DNA of 53,557 nt from Candidatus Aquidulcis sp. (GTDB lineage: Bacteria; Chloroflexota; Anaerolineae; UBA4142). Shown here piece by piece: positions 1 to 8,113 of the stretch; the stretch's first letter is position 1; each line of letters begins with the position of its first letter. The notes below the pieces were generated by a model, which was not told the origin of the DNA, ran no database searches, and saw only the letters and a list, made by a program, of their open reading frames with translations. The stretch covers positions 1 through 53,557 of the forward strand of contig DYJA01000041.1 in NCBI GenBank assembly GCA_020723345.1, in the 5' to 3' direction. The position numbers and the translations under genes are program-made.

Positions 1-102
1 GGCGGCGGCTCGCCGGAAGCGGAACGGCTCGCGATTTATCGGAGTTATGATTTGGAAACGCGCGAAGAGTTGGCGAAGAAAGCGGCGGGGATTACAACGT
101 GA
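1..102 (+). CDS. C-terminal fragment of an unidentified protein
   Basis: Frame 1 is open from the first base to a TGA at 100-102 and encodes about 33 residues ending in KKAAGITT. The segment is hydrophilic and rich in Glu, Arg and Lys, with no recognisable motif. The gene begins upstream of the window, so its function cannot be judged. The next gene starts about 80 bases later and has its own ribosome binding site. Confidence 0.45.
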   Translation, partial: GGGSPEAERLAIYRSYDLETREELAKKAAGITT

Positions 103-184
103 GGTGTGATGCGTGAAAAGTGTGTGGCGTGTATTGTGTTGCACATTCACCGCGCCTCTATCAGACACGCAAGGAGAAAATGTA

Positions 185-1825
185 ATGACTCGATTGACCC
201 GGCGCGAATTCTTGAAATTATACGGAACATCGTCTATCGGCTTGGCTCTTGTGGCTTGTGGTGTTACTCCTGCACCAACAGCAACGCCTGCGCCAGCGAG
301 TACATCGATACCAACAGCGACGGCGACACTAACACGCACGCCTACCCAAAGGAGTACGGCGACGGCAACCGCGACAGTAACAGCAACGCCAACTTCTGCG
401 ATCAGTGTTGCAATTTGGGCAAGTGATGCAAAAGGAAGAGTCAATCCACAAGTAATGTATCCGTACGTCGGTGCAGTTAACAACAAACATCGGCAAACGA
501 TTGATTTGATGATGGGAGGTTTGCGCTTGGCAGTGATTAATGATCAAGACTTGATCAAGTTGAATGATGAGGCGCAGAAAGATTTAAGAACAAAATTGGT
601 TGTGCAACTGGCTCGGAATGAAACATTGCAGAGCCAACTGGTAAACGCGCGCAGGAATCTAACCCAAGTGAATCCATCCGAAACCAATGTCACCCTGATT
701 TTGGAAGGAGGAAAACTGGCACAGGCGGTAGCCGAATTGGAGACGCAGAAAAAGCGATTTGCGGTTGAGGCTGACGGGCGTCTGGTAGGAATTTCGCGAA
801 CCAATTTATTACCTCGTCTCGCCTTTAGCGATAAGGGAGAAATGATTAGGAGCGATTTAAGAAACGATGATCTGAATAGAAAAGTCAGCCTTAACGGCTT
901 CGTGACAATTAGTCCGATTGATGCATATCAACAATGGCCCATCGACAAAACTTTCGGTAATATCCTGATTGCAAAGAGATTGGGAGCGAATGTTATACGC
1001 TTGAACATTATTCCTCAACTAGCTTTAGATAAAATCGAAACAACCGCGAGAATTGTTGAAGAAGCTGAGAGAAACGGTATGTATATTATCCTGTCTCCTG
1101 CTTCAAAATACATCGGCACAGATTTCAATGATATAAAAAAAACCCCTTATGGGAATGGCATGCCAGATGATGAAATCGTCGGCACGGTCACCCAATTGGC
1201 AGAAAAACTTGATCCTTATGATAATGTCATTTTGGATACATGGACAGAAATCGGAGGGGAATGGGGCAGAGATGCCCAATTACACGGCGTCCTGACGAGG
1301 ATGATTAGTAGTATACGAGCTGTTAATAAACATGCGATCATAGCAGTGCCATCATGCCGAGCCTCGATGGATTTTCGCTACTATGTTGATCATCCTATCA
1401 ATGATCCTTGCGTGATATATGGGATAAACGATGATCCCTACCAGCCCTTCGACAACCCAGGCAAGGAGGAAAATGTACGAAACTTGTGGACCCCATTAAT
1501 TCCAGCCCAAAGGCCAATTCTGATTCGAGAAAGCGCTTTTCCGTATCCAAATGATGAGCAACGGAAAAGAGAACCAGTATGGATATCACAGTCACTGCAA
1601 TTTACGCTTGATTATCCATATCAAGTACACTTTACCGGCTTTTTGCTCGCCGGAGAAGGATGGAAAAATGACATCGTTGCCACCGAGAGGACGGCCAATG
1701 CTCTTAATGCTATCAAATTACCCAAAGACCTTGCCCCTGATTTACAAGACATCTACCTGACTCCGCGGGGTTACCCAATGGCAGAGAAGTACAAAAAAAA
1801 TCCTCCGACGCAATTCGATAAGTGA
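185..1825 (+). CDS. Tat-type lipoprotein with glycoside-hydrolase-like barrel domain
   Basis: 546 aa. I chose the ATG at 185 because AGGAG lies just upstream and the protein then opens with a twin-arginine signal (TRREFLK), a hydrophobic stretch and a lipobox ending LVAC. It should be exported folded and lipid-anchored on the cell surface. A Thr/Pro/Ala-rich linker (residues about 30-75) follows. The C-terminal 300 residues look like a cellulase/GH5-type TIM barrel: an alternating strand-helix pattern (GANVIRLNI, GMYIILSP), a TEIGGEW segment where many clan A enzymes have NEP, and a late RESAFPY segment. The catalytic pair is not certain, so substrate and even activity are open. Base composition is clearly AT-richer than the neighbouring genes, which fits recent acquisition. 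Family assignment is by overall pattern only. Confidence 0.65.
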   Translation: MTRLTRREFLKLYGTSSIGLALVACGVTPAPTATPAPASTSIPTATATLTRTPTQRSTATATATVTATPTSAISVAIWASDAKGRVNPQVMYPYVGAVNNKHRQTIDLMMGGLRLAVINDQDLIKLNDEAQKDLRTKLVVQLARNETLQSQLVNARRNLTQVNPSETNVTLILEGGKLAQAVAELETQKKRFAVEADGRLVGISRTNLLPRLAFSDKGEMIRSDLRNDDLNRKVSLNGFVTISPIDAYQQWPIDKTFGNILIAKRLGANVIRLNIIPQLALDKIETTARIVEEAERNGMYIILSPASKYIGTDFNDIKKTPYGNGMPDDEIVGTVTQLAEKLDPYDNVILDTWTEIGGEWGRDAQLHGVLTRMISSIRAVNKHAIIAVPSCRASMDFRYYVDHPINDPCVIYGINDDPYQPFDNPGKEENVRNLWTPLIPAQRPILIRESAFPYPNDEQRKREPVWISQSLQFTLDYPYQVHFTGFLLAGEGWKNDIVATERTANALNAIKLPKDLAPDLQDIYLTPRGYPMAEKYKKNPPTQFDK

Positions 1826-1835
1826 GATACCCCAA

Positions 1836-2042
1836 ATGAGCCAAAATAAATCACCACTTGGTATTGCAAATCACTACCTCGCCAAACCAAAATCTGGAAA
1901 AGGTAAAGCCGTCCTTGTCCTGCACGCGTGGTGGGGCTTGAATCCGTTCATCAAGAAATTCGGCGTCAACGAATTGCTTCGCGCAACGAATAAACGAATG
2001 ACACTCGCGCGCGGATTCGTTTATTCGTTCCTAATTCGTTGA
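1836..2042 (+). pseudogene. Truncated 5' copy of a dienelactone hydrolase
   Basis: The first about 42 codons (MSQNKSPL..., then LHAWWGLNPFIKKF) match the start of the intact dienelactone hydrolase at 2527. Near-identity is concentrated in the last 40 bases before position 1960. Downstream of that point homology stops abruptly at a nested inverted repeat, and the frame ends in unrelated residues. Nucleophile, Asp and His are all missing, so this is a broken paralogue rather than a working small protein. Confidence 0.7.
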
Positions 2043-2045
2043 CGC
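1963..2045. repeat. Nested inverted repeat (two stems)
   Basis: An outer perfect 13-bp inverted repeat (1963-1975 with 2033-2045, GCGTCAACGAATT) encloses an inner perfect 15-bp inverted repeat (1985-1999 with 2015-2029, AACGAATAAACGAAT) around a 15-base loop. The element begins where the broken hydrolase copy loses homology. No U-tract follows, so it looks more like a small palindromic mobile element than a terminator. Confidence 0.75.
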
Positions 2046-2071
2046 GGTCGTCATTGTCACGAGGAGGAGCT

Positions 2072-2263
2072 ATGGAAGGTATTCAGTACGTCACCAATGA
2101 CAAAGGCAAACGAGTTGCCGTAATGATTGACCTGAAAAAATACGGCGAACTCTGGGAAGATTTCTACGACAGTCTGACTGCCCGTTTACGAGCAAAGGAA
2201 CCGCGAGAGACGCTGGAATCGGTCAAGAAGCATCTCCGTAAACAGGGTAAACTCGGTGGCTGA
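2072..2263 (+). CDS. Type II antitoxin, small Phd/YefM-like partner of RelE
   Basis: 63 aa. The ATG at 2072 follows a strong GAGGAGGAG Shine-Dalgarno. The protein begins MEGIQYVTNDKGKRVAVMID, a sheet-forming N-terminus typical of antitoxins encoded before RelE toxins. It ends in a charged helix (ETLESVKKHLRKQGKLGG) expected to wrap around the toxin. The stop overlaps the toxin start by 8 bases, the usual translationally coupled arrangement. By family knowledge it should bind its own promoter and neutralise the toxin. Confidence 0.75.
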   Translation: MEGIQYVTNDKGKRVAVMIDLKKYGELWEDFYDSLTARLRAKEPRETLESVKKHLRKQGKLGG

Positions 2264-2516
2264 TTACGCCGTTACCTTTGCCCGCTCGGCGCGCAAGGAA
2301 TTGGAATCATTTGACGCGCATATCGTCAACCGTATCGTTCCCAAGATTGAGGCGTTGGCGAGAGAGCCGCGTCCTGCCGGTTGTCGCAAATTGCAAGTCG
2401 AGAAAAACCTCTGGCGGATTCGCGTCGGCAATTATCGCGTGGTGTACGCCATCTACGACGATGAAGGGCGAGTTGATATTGTTGCAGTTCGGCATCGCAG
2501 CAAAGCATACGAATGA
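2256..2516 (+). CDS. RelE/ParE-family toxin
   Basis: 86 aa, GTG start overlapping the antitoxin end. The sequence ADYAVTFARSARKELESF, the LEREPRP-like middle (here LAREPRPAGCRKL), WRIRVGNYRVVYAIYDDE and the final VRHRSKAYE are the classic RelE/ParE plan, with a basic C-terminus. RelE members cut ribosome-bound mRNA and ParE members poison gyrase; the sequence alone does not decide which. The pair sits between the broken and intact hydrolase copies, which suggests insertion or rearrangement there. Confidence 0.85.
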   Translation: MADYAVTFARSARKELESFDAHIVNRIVPKIEALAREPRPAGCRKLQVEKNLWRIRVGNYRVVYAIYDDEGRVDIVAVRHRSKAYE

Positions 2517-2526
2517 GTGTGACGAA

Positions 2527-3192
2527 ATGAGCCAAACCAAATCCCACTCCACCATCGCGCCCCGCTACCTCGCCAAGCCAGGAACTGGAACAGCCAAAGG
2601 CGTTCTGGTTCTGCACGCGTGGTGGGGCTTGAATCCGTTCATCAAAAAATTCTGCGACCGGCTGGCGAAAGAAGGATTCATCGCGCTCGCGCCGGATCTG
2701 TATCACGGCGCGGTTGCGTCAACCATCGCGGAAGCAAAGAAACTGCGCGGCACGCTCAAGCGCGAGATCGTCGCCGATGAAATCGCGCAAGCCGCCGCGC
2801 ATCTGCGCGCGCTGTGCGGAAACAAGCGCGCGATTGGCGTCGTCGGATTTTCGCTGGGCGGCTATTGGGCGCTCTGGTTCGCGGAGCAGAAAACGAGCGC
2901 GGTCGCCGCAACCGTCGCGTTCTACGCGTCACGCAACGGCGATTATCGCGACAGCCCATCCGCGTTCCAGTTCCATCTCGCCGAGCGCGACGATTACGTG
3001 GCGGCGTCGGGCGTCAAGAAACTGGAAAAGCAACTCAGCGCGGCGGGCAAGGACGCAGAATTTTTCACCTACCCAGGTACGTCGCATTGGTTCTTCGAGA
3101 GTGATCGCGCGGATGCTTACAACGCGCGCGCGGCAAAACTAGCGTGGAGTAGAACAGTCGCGTTTCTCAAAGAACACGTCAAGTGTGATTGA
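2527..3192 (+). CDS. Dienelactone hydrolase family protein
   Basis: 221 aa alpha/beta hydrolase. The ATG at 2527 was chosen because homology with the broken upstream copy begins exactly there. Visible features are the oxyanion/strand region VLVLHAWWGLNP, the nucleophile elbow GFSLGG with Ser at about residue 109, Asp at about 155-156 in AERDDY, and His at about 187 in GTSHWF. Classical dienelactone hydrolases use Cys as nucleophile; the Ser elbow here is common in the wider family. Likely a cytosolic esterase or lactonase of unknown substrate. Confidence 0.85.
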   Translation: MSQTKSHSTIAPRYLAKPGTGTAKGVLVLHAWWGLNPFIKKFCDRLAKEGFIALAPDLYHGAVASTIAEAKKLRGTLKREIVADEIAQAAAHLRALCGNKRAIGVVGFSLGGYWALWFAEQKTSAVAATVAFYASRNGDYRDSPSAFQFHLAERDDYVAASGVKKLEKQLSAAGKDAEFFTYPGTSHWFFESDRADAYNARAAKLAWSRTVAFLKEHVKCD

Positions 3193-3219
3193 CGCATTGG
3201 TGGGTGCAGAGGATGACGA

Positions 3220-3450
3220 ATGAAAACGACGGACTATTTTGATACCAGCGTTGTGGCTCGCCGCCCTGACATCAAAACGGAATGGATTGAGCAAGTGTTG
3301 AGCAATCCAATTCGCATGGTCACTCAAGCCAATGGACGTATTCGTCGGTGGGCGTTTATCGCGCAAGTTGGAAAATATTTGCGGGTTGTAACCGAATCTG
3401 ACGGTGAGACGGTGCATAATGCGTTTTTCGACCGTCGTTTCAAACCATGA
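3220..3450 (+). CDS. DUF4258-type small protein
   Basis: 76 aa. The order of elements (WIEQVLSNPIR, GRIRRWAFI, KYLRVVTESDGETVHNAFFDRRF) matches the DUF4258 family, small RelE-fold-like proteins often found in two-gene modules. The stop (3448-3450) is followed after 11 bases by a DUF2283 gene with its own ribosome binding site. The pairing suggests a toxin-antitoxin-like module. The biochemical role is not established from this sequence. Confidence 0.65.
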   Translation: MKTTDYFDTSVVARRPDIKTEWIEQVLSNPIRMVTQANGRIRRWAFIAQVGKYLRVVTESDGETVHNAFFDRRFKP

Positions 3451-3461
3451 AGGAGGCAGAC

Positions 3462-3698
3462 ATGCTTTTTGAATATCACCCAGATAGCGACATGCTCTAC
3501 ATTAAACTTGCTGACGGAGCAAGTACCGAGTCTGAAGAAATCGCGCCAGGCGTCGTGCTGGACTTTGACGCCAGCAATCGCGTTCTTGGCGTCGAGATCG
3601 AAGATGCCAGCAAGTTCATCGACCTATCGCGGTTGGAGTTACGGGCTTTGCCTATCGCCGATTTGATCCTCCGCGAAAGAATTCCTGCCGGGGCATGA
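3462..3698 (+). CDS. DUF2283 family protein
   Basis: 78 aa. The ATG at 3462 was preferred over one at 3447 because AAGGAGG lies at the right distance before it. The sequence FEYHPDSDMLYIKLAD, SEEIAPGVVLDFDA and VLGVEIEDASKFIDLS is the hallmark pattern of DUF2283. This is a small beta-rich protein usually encoded beside a DUF4258 or similar partner, as here. It may be the antitoxin of the pair; that is inference. Confidence 0.75.
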   Translation: MLFEYHPDSDMLYIKLADGASTESEEIAPGVVLDFDASNRVLGVEIEDASKFIDLSRLELRALPIADLILRERIPAGA

Positions 3699-3700
3699 CA

Positions 3701-3728
3701 TCCAATCTCTAATCTCCAATCTCTAATC
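3701..3728. repeat. Heptamer tandem array (CCAATCT/CTAATCT)
   Basis: Four alternating 7-bp units CCAATCT and CTAATCT. The array ends directly against the ATG at 3729 and leaves no room for a Shine-Dalgarno sequence. No inverted arm is present here. Confidence 0.8.
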
Positions 3729-4013
3729 ATGTTAATCGCCAAAGTTATCGGCACCGTTGTTTCCACAGTGAAACATCCGGTATACCAAAACCAAAAAATC
3801 ATGCTCGTGCAGCCGCTGCATCTGCCCGGCGATAAACCGGACGACGCATTCGTCGCGGTGGACCTTTCGCAGTCCGGTGTCGGCGACATCGTGTTGGTCT
3901 GCCAAGAAGGCGGATCGACGCGCCAAATTCTCGGCGTGAAAGATCAGCCGGTGCGGTCGTCGATTGTGGGCGTGATTGATTCGGTGAACATGAGAGGGGA
4001 GAAGACGGCGTAG
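3729..4013 (+). CDS. EutN/CcmL bacterial microcompartment vertex protein
   Basis: 94 aa. The pattern MLIAKVIGTVVSTVKHP, KIMLVQPL and the late VGDIVLVCQEGGSTRQIL...VDSV matches EutN/CcmL/PduN pentamers, which cap the vertices of microcompartment shells. Length is normal for the family. The next gene is a PduP/EutE-type aldehyde dehydrogenase, a classic core enzyme of such shells. No hexameter-forming shell protein (BMC-H or BMC-T) is present in the window, so the rest of the shell must be encoded elsewhere, perhaps upstream. The start abuts a heptamer array with no visible ribosome binding site. Confidence 0.88.
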   Translation: MLIAKVIGTVVSTVKHPVYQNQKIMLVQPLHLPGDKPDDAFVAVDLSQSGVGDIVLVCQEGGSTRQILGVKDQPVRSSIVGVIDSVNMRGEKTA

Positions 4014-4014
4014 A

Positions 4015-4139
4015 AAGCATAAGGAGGCGAAGAGGGCGAAGACGGTGAAGAAGGCGAGAGGGCGCGCGAGCCGCACTGCCTTCTGTGCCCTCTCTGCCTT
4101 CTTTGCTCTCTTATGCCCTCTCAAGCCATCTTCCCCTTC
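4015..4139. repeat. 9-mer array followed by its inverted copy
   Basis: The left part iterates GGCGAAGAG-like 9-bp units. The right part runs in the complementary sense (GCCTTC, CCCTCTC, CTCTTATGCCCTC). Together they can fold into a long imperfect hairpin between the shell-protein gene and the aldehyde dehydrogenase gene. Confidence 0.7.
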
Positions 4140-4150
4140 TGGAGGTTCCT

Positions 4151-5563
4151 ATGGCTGAACTCAGCGAACGCGACGTAACCAACATCGTCCAATATGTTTT
4201 GGCGGAATTGAAAGAGCGACGACCGGACGCGCCCGCGGCTACCGGTTTGTTTCCCGACGTGAACGGCGCAGTCGCGGCGGCGCAGCGCGCGCAAAAAATG
4301 TGGATCGCGCTGCCGCTGGAGAAGCGCAAAGAGATCATCGCGCACGTGCGCGAGCGTCTGCGCGAGAACGCGCAAGTGTTGTCGTGGGCGGCGTGGCGCG
4401 AGACCGGCTTGGGGCGGTACGAAGACAAGATCGAAAAGAACTTGCTCGTCATCAACAAAACGCCGGGGATCGAAGACCTGGAGCCGATTGCGTGGAGCGG
4501 CGACCGCGGCTTGACCTTGCTCGAGCGCGCGCCCTTCGGCGTCATCGGTTCGATTACGCCGGTGACGAATCCGACCGCGACGGTGATCAACAATTCGATT
4601 GCGATGATCGCGGGCGGCAACGGCGTCGTCTTCAATCCGCACCCGAGCGCGAAGGAATGTTCCGGGCGCGCGGTTGCGATCATCAATCAAGCCATCGTCG
4701 AAGCAGGCGGTCCCGCGAATCTTGTTTGTGGAATCGCCGAACCGACGATTGAGAGCGCGCAGGAATTGATGAAGCATCCCGGCACGCAACTCACGCTCGT
4801 CACCGGCGGCGAAGCGGTCGTCCACGTCGCGATGCAGTCGGGCAAGCGTGCGATTTGCGCGGGTCCCGGCAATCCGCCCATCGTCGTCGACGAGACCGCC
4901 GATCTTGACGAAGCCGCGCGCGACATCATCAAGGGCGTCTCGTTCGACAACAACATTATTTGCACCGACGAAAAAAATCTGATCGTCGTGGACGCAATTG
5001 CCGACCGGCTGCTTGCCGCGCTGCGCGGGTTGGGCTGCCACATCTTGACCCAGGACGAATTGACGCGACTTGAAAAAGTGATTTTCGCAGAACCGATGAA
5101 ACCCGGCAAGCAAACCGGCTTGAACAAGAAAATGATTGGGCAGAATCCAGCGGTGATTCTCAAAGAAATCGGGATCACCGTTGGCGACGAAGTGCGGCTC
5201 GCGATTGCGGAGGTGCCGCGCGAACACACGCTCGTTTGGACGGAGCAGATGATGCCGATTCTGCCGTTCGTGCGCGTGCCGCACGCCGACGACGCGATTG
5301 ATTTCGCGATTGCGGTCGAAGGCGGACGGCGGCACACCGCGGTCATTTATTCCAAGCATCTCGATCATTTGAGTCGCATGGCGAAAGAGATCAACGTTTC
5401 GATCTTTGTCAAGAACGGACCCTGTCTCGCGGGACTGGGCTACGGCGGCGAAGGGTTCACTTCGTTTTCGATTGCCGGTTACACCGGCGAAGGCATGACG
5501 CGTCCGAAAACGTTTACGCGTGAACGGCGGTGCGTTTTGGTCGATGCTTTTAGGATTGTGTAA
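4151..5563 (+). CDS. CoA-acylating aldehyde dehydrogenase (PduP/EutE type)
   Basis: 470 aa. The ATG at 4151 follows GGAGG at 4141. The enzyme oxidises an aldehyde with NAD+ and CoA to acyl-CoA, normally inside a microcompartment. Evidence is the Rossmann and catalytic regions ITPVTNPTATVINN, LVTGGEAVV, CAGPGNPP, and the active-site Cys at about residue 271 in NNIICTDEK. The first about 18 residues (SERDVTNIVQYVLAELKE) form an amphipathic helix followed by a Pro/Ala linker, the usual encapsulation peptide of PduP. Together with the vertex protein this supports a shell-based aldehyde pathway. Physiological substrate (acetaldehyde, propionaldehyde) is unknown. Confidence 0.92.
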   Translation: MAELSERDVTNIVQYVLAELKERRPDAPAATGLFPDVNGAVAAAQRAQKMWIALPLEKRKEIIAHVRERLRENAQVLSWAAWRETGLGRYEDKIEKNLLVINKTPGIEDLEPIAWSGDRGLTLLERAPFGVIGSITPVTNPTATVINNSIAMIAGGNGVVFNPHPSAKECSGRAVAIINQAIVEAGGPANLVCGIAEPTIESAQELMKHPGTQLTLVTGGEAVVHVAMQSGKRAICAGPGNPPIVVDETADLDEAARDIIKGVSFDNNIICTDEKNLIVVDAIADRLLAALRGLGCHILTQDELTRLEKVIFAEPMKPGKQTGLNKKMIGQNPAVILKEIGITVGDEVRLAIAEVPREHTLVWTEQMMPILPFVRVPHADDAIDFAIAVEGGRRHTAVIYSKHLDHLSRMAKEINVSIFVKNGPCLAGLGYGGEGFTSFSIAGYTGEGMTRPKTFTRERRCVLVDAFRIV

Positions 5564-5566
5564 CGT

Positions 5567-8020
5567 ATGACTTTACATTTGGATTATCCCTGGCTCGCGC
5601 ATTTGATCGCGTTGGCGGTCTATGTCGACTTGATTGCATTCTTCGTGTGGCAGCATCGCTGGCGCGAGACGTTGGATCGGCGTTTGTTGCTCTACGTCGG
5701 ACTGGCGGCGTTCAGCAGTCTCATGTTGATCGCGTCGTACGGCCGAGGCGCGTTCGGCGAAATCGGCGAATTGTTCTTTCGCCTGTTCGTGTACACGCAA
5801 GCCGCGCTGCCGATATTTTTCTACGCGTTCGCGCGCGCGTTTATTCGTTTGGAACGCAAGCCGTACGGATTCATCGGCGGCGCGTTGTTGTTGGCGGTAT
5901 TGATTGCCATTGACGTGAGTCAATTTTCGTTCGACCTCGATTCCGGTTCCATTTCGACGGAGACGCTCGCTTTGCTCGTGCGCGCGATCATGTGGTTGAT
6001 CTACAACGGGTTTGTCGCGTTATTTAGTCAGCGCGAGTATCACCGGATGCGTAGTCCGATGCACCGCAATCGACTGTCGTACCTCGTGCTCGCGTCGCCG
6101 TTCATCTTTGCCGATGGCGCGTTGAGTATGCTGTTCGGTCAACCGGTGTTGCCGCTCGCGGTCGCGCTGCAAATGGCGGGGATATTGGTGATCGCGTACG
6201 CGACGTTTCAGCACGCGTTGGTGGATTTGCGAACGTTGTTGCGGCGTGTGGTTTACCTGGGCGTGACGACGACATTCGCCTTGCTCCTTTATTTCCTCGC
6301 GGTCGGCGTCGCGTTGTTCGCGTTCCACGACGCGGATTCAACTCAGATGATCGTCGGCGCGATTGTGGTTGCCGCGGCGTTGACATTGATTTACCAACCT
6401 CTGCGCGGCTGGTTCGCGCGCCAAGTCCAGACATTGGTATTCAATCAACGATACAATGTACAGGCGGTGGTGCAGGATTTCAGCCAACGCCTCGGCGCGC
6501 GGATCGATCTCGCGGAACTGACGCGCGAAGGCAGATCGCTGTTGGAAAAAGTGATGGGCGCGCGCGCGGTCACTTTGGCGTTGGTCAGCCGGGCGGCGCA
6601 GGTGTACACGATCCGCCCTGTGCTCGCGCCGACGGACGTTCCGCCGGAGATTCGCTTGGACGCGCAGTCGTCGCTCGCGCTCGCGCTGGCGCGCGCTCAG
6701 CCGGTTTTGCAGTACGATGTGGATCGTCTGCCGCAGTATGCTGATGTGTCTGCGGAAACGCGCGCGGCGCTCCAGCGCTTGCACGGCGAGGTGTACGTGC
6801 CCATCGTCAGCAGCGGCGCGCTGATTGGCGTTTGGATTATCGGACCGCGCATTTCGGGCGATCAGTACACGGACGCCGACCTGATTTTGCTGGGCACGCT
6901 CGCCGATCAGAGCGCGGTCGCGCTGGAGAACGCGCGCCTCCTCGCCGACCTGCGCGATCAGATGGTGCAGATGCGCGCGATGCGCGATTATCTCGATTCG
7001 ACGCTGGCGAGCATCGCGACCGGCGTGTTGACGCTGGATCGCGCGAACAAGATCATCAGTTTCAATCGCGCGGCGGAAGAAATTTTTCATGTGCCCGCGC
7101 CCAAAGCGTTGGGGCAAGTTTACGATCAAGTCTTGCCGCCTTTGGAAGGCGCGCAATTGCCGATGCTTCTTTCGCGTGTGTGGATGCACAACACGCAGCA
7201 CGTTGTGCGCGATGTCGTGACCCAGGTCGCCGGACGCGGCGCGGTGCATTTGACGCTGCAACTTTCGGCGATGCGGCGCGGCGACGAGACCGTCGGCATC
7301 GCGATGGTCGTCGAAGATCTCACCGACCAAGCGCGGCTCGAAATGGAGCGCCGCGCGCAAGAGCAAGAGACGCAGCGCGTCCGCGCGACGTTCGAGCATT
7401 ACGTCGCGCCGACCGTCGTGGAAGGATTGCTCGCCGATCCGCGCCGCGTCGCGCTCGGCGGCGAACGCCAACTGGTCACGGTTTTGTTCGCGGACATGCA
7501 CGGCTTTACCACACTCTCCGAGCAAGTGCCGCCTGAGGAATTGATCAAAATTCTCAACGTTTATCTGTCGCTCGCGGCAAGAACGATTCTCAAGTACGAA
7601 GGCACGCTCGATAAATTCATGGGTGACGGCGCGATGGCGATGTTCAACGCGCCGCTGCCGCAAGCGGATCACGCGTGGCGCGCGGCGTGCGCGGCGTTGA
7701 CGCTTCAGCGCGAGGTCGCCGCGATTGCGCCCAAATTGCCTTTGTCACAGCGATTGTGTTTTCGCATCGGCTTGCACACCGGCGAAGCGGTCGTCGGAAA
7801 TATCGGCACGCGCGAGTTGATGAATTACACGGCGATTGGCGATACGGTGAACGTCGCCAAGCGGCTGCAGGAAAACGCCGAGGACAATCAAATTCTGATT
7901 TCGCGCCCGACGTTTGGCTTGATCGAAACCCGGGTTGCGGCGCGCCTGGTCGATACGCTCATGGTGAAAGGACGCGCGACGCCGGTCGAAGTGTTTGAGT
8001 TGACGGGAGTGCGAAGGTAG
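5567..8020 (+). CDS. Membrane sensor adenylate/guanylate cyclase (TM-GAF-PAS-class III cyclase)
   Basis: 817 aa, starting 3 bases after the dehydrogenase stop. Roughly eight or nine hydrophobic segments fill residues 1-290. A GAF domain follows (about 305-465, ending ADQSAVALENARLLADLRDQ), then a PAS-like domain (about 475-590, FNRAAEEIFHVPAP) and a class III cyclase domain (about 625-810). Metal Asp residues lie in LFADMHGF (about 641) and FMGDGA (about 686), with substrate Lys in TLDKFMGD. Asn and Arg of the transition-state site are in TVNVAKRL. The position that is Asp in mammalian adenylate cyclases is Thr here (YTAIGD), as in several bacterial adenylate cyclases, so cAMP is the likelier product. 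Coupled placement suggests it senses something linked to the shell pathway; that is inference. Confidence 0.88.
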   Translation: MTLHLDYPWLAHLIALAVYVDLIAFFVWQHRWRETLDRRLLLYVGLAAFSSLMLIASYGRGAFGEIGELFFRLFVYTQAALPIFFYAFARAFIRLERKPYGFIGGALLLAVLIAIDVSQFSFDLDSGSISTETLALLVRAIMWLIYNGFVALFSQREYHRMRSPMHRNRLSYLVLASPFIFADGALSMLFGQPVLPLAVALQMAGILVIAYATFQHALVDLRTLLRRVVYLGVTTTFALLLYFLAVGVALFAFHDADSTQMIVGAIVVAAALTLIYQPLRGWFARQVQTLVFNQRYNVQAVVQDFSQRLGARIDLAELTREGRSLLEKVMGARAVTLALVSRAAQVYTIRPVLAPTDVPPEIRLDAQSSLALALARAQPVLQYDVDRLPQYADVSAETRAALQRLHGEVYVPIVSSGALIGVWIIGPRISGDQYTDADLILLGTLADQSAVALENARLLADLRDQMVQMRAMRDYLDSTLASIATGVLTLDRANKIISFNRAAEEIFHVPAPKALGQVYDQVLPPLEGAQLPMLLSRVWMHNTQHVVRDVVTQVAGRGAVHLTLQLSAMRRGDETVGIAMVVEDLTDQARLEMERRAQEQETQRVRATFEHYVAPTVVEGLLADPRRVALGGERQLVTVLFADMHGFTTLSEQVPPEELIKILNVYLSLAARTILKYEGTLDKFMGDGAMAMFNAPLPQADHAWRAACAALTLQREVAAIAPKLPLSQRLCFRIGLHTGEAVVGNIGTRELMNYTAIGDTVNVAKRLQENAEDNQILISRPTFGLIETRVAARLVDTLMVKGRATPVEVFELTGVRR

Positions 8021-8024
8021 GGCG

Positions 8025-8100
8025 GTGAACAGTGAACAGTGAACGGTGAACGGTGAACAGTCAACAGTCAACAGTTCACTGTTCACTGTTGACTGTTCAC
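8025..8100. repeat. Heptamer array with inverted arm (GTGAACA family)
   Basis: Seven units of GTGAACA and close variants (8025-8073) are followed immediately by complementary units TTCACTG and TTGACTG (8075-8100). The array lies in the 93-base gap between the cyclase and glucosidase genes and can fold as one hairpin. Confidence 0.9.
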
Positions 8101-8113
8101 TCGGGAAGCGGGC

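Noticed and set aside
1963-2045. Rho-independent terminator
   Set aside because: Strong stems but no T-tract on either strand, and the position inside a broken gene fits a mobile palindrome better.
2278-2526. Longer N-terminus for the dienelactone hydrolase
   Set aside because: It would overlap the whole toxin gene in another frame; the start at 2527 matches the start of the paralogous copy.
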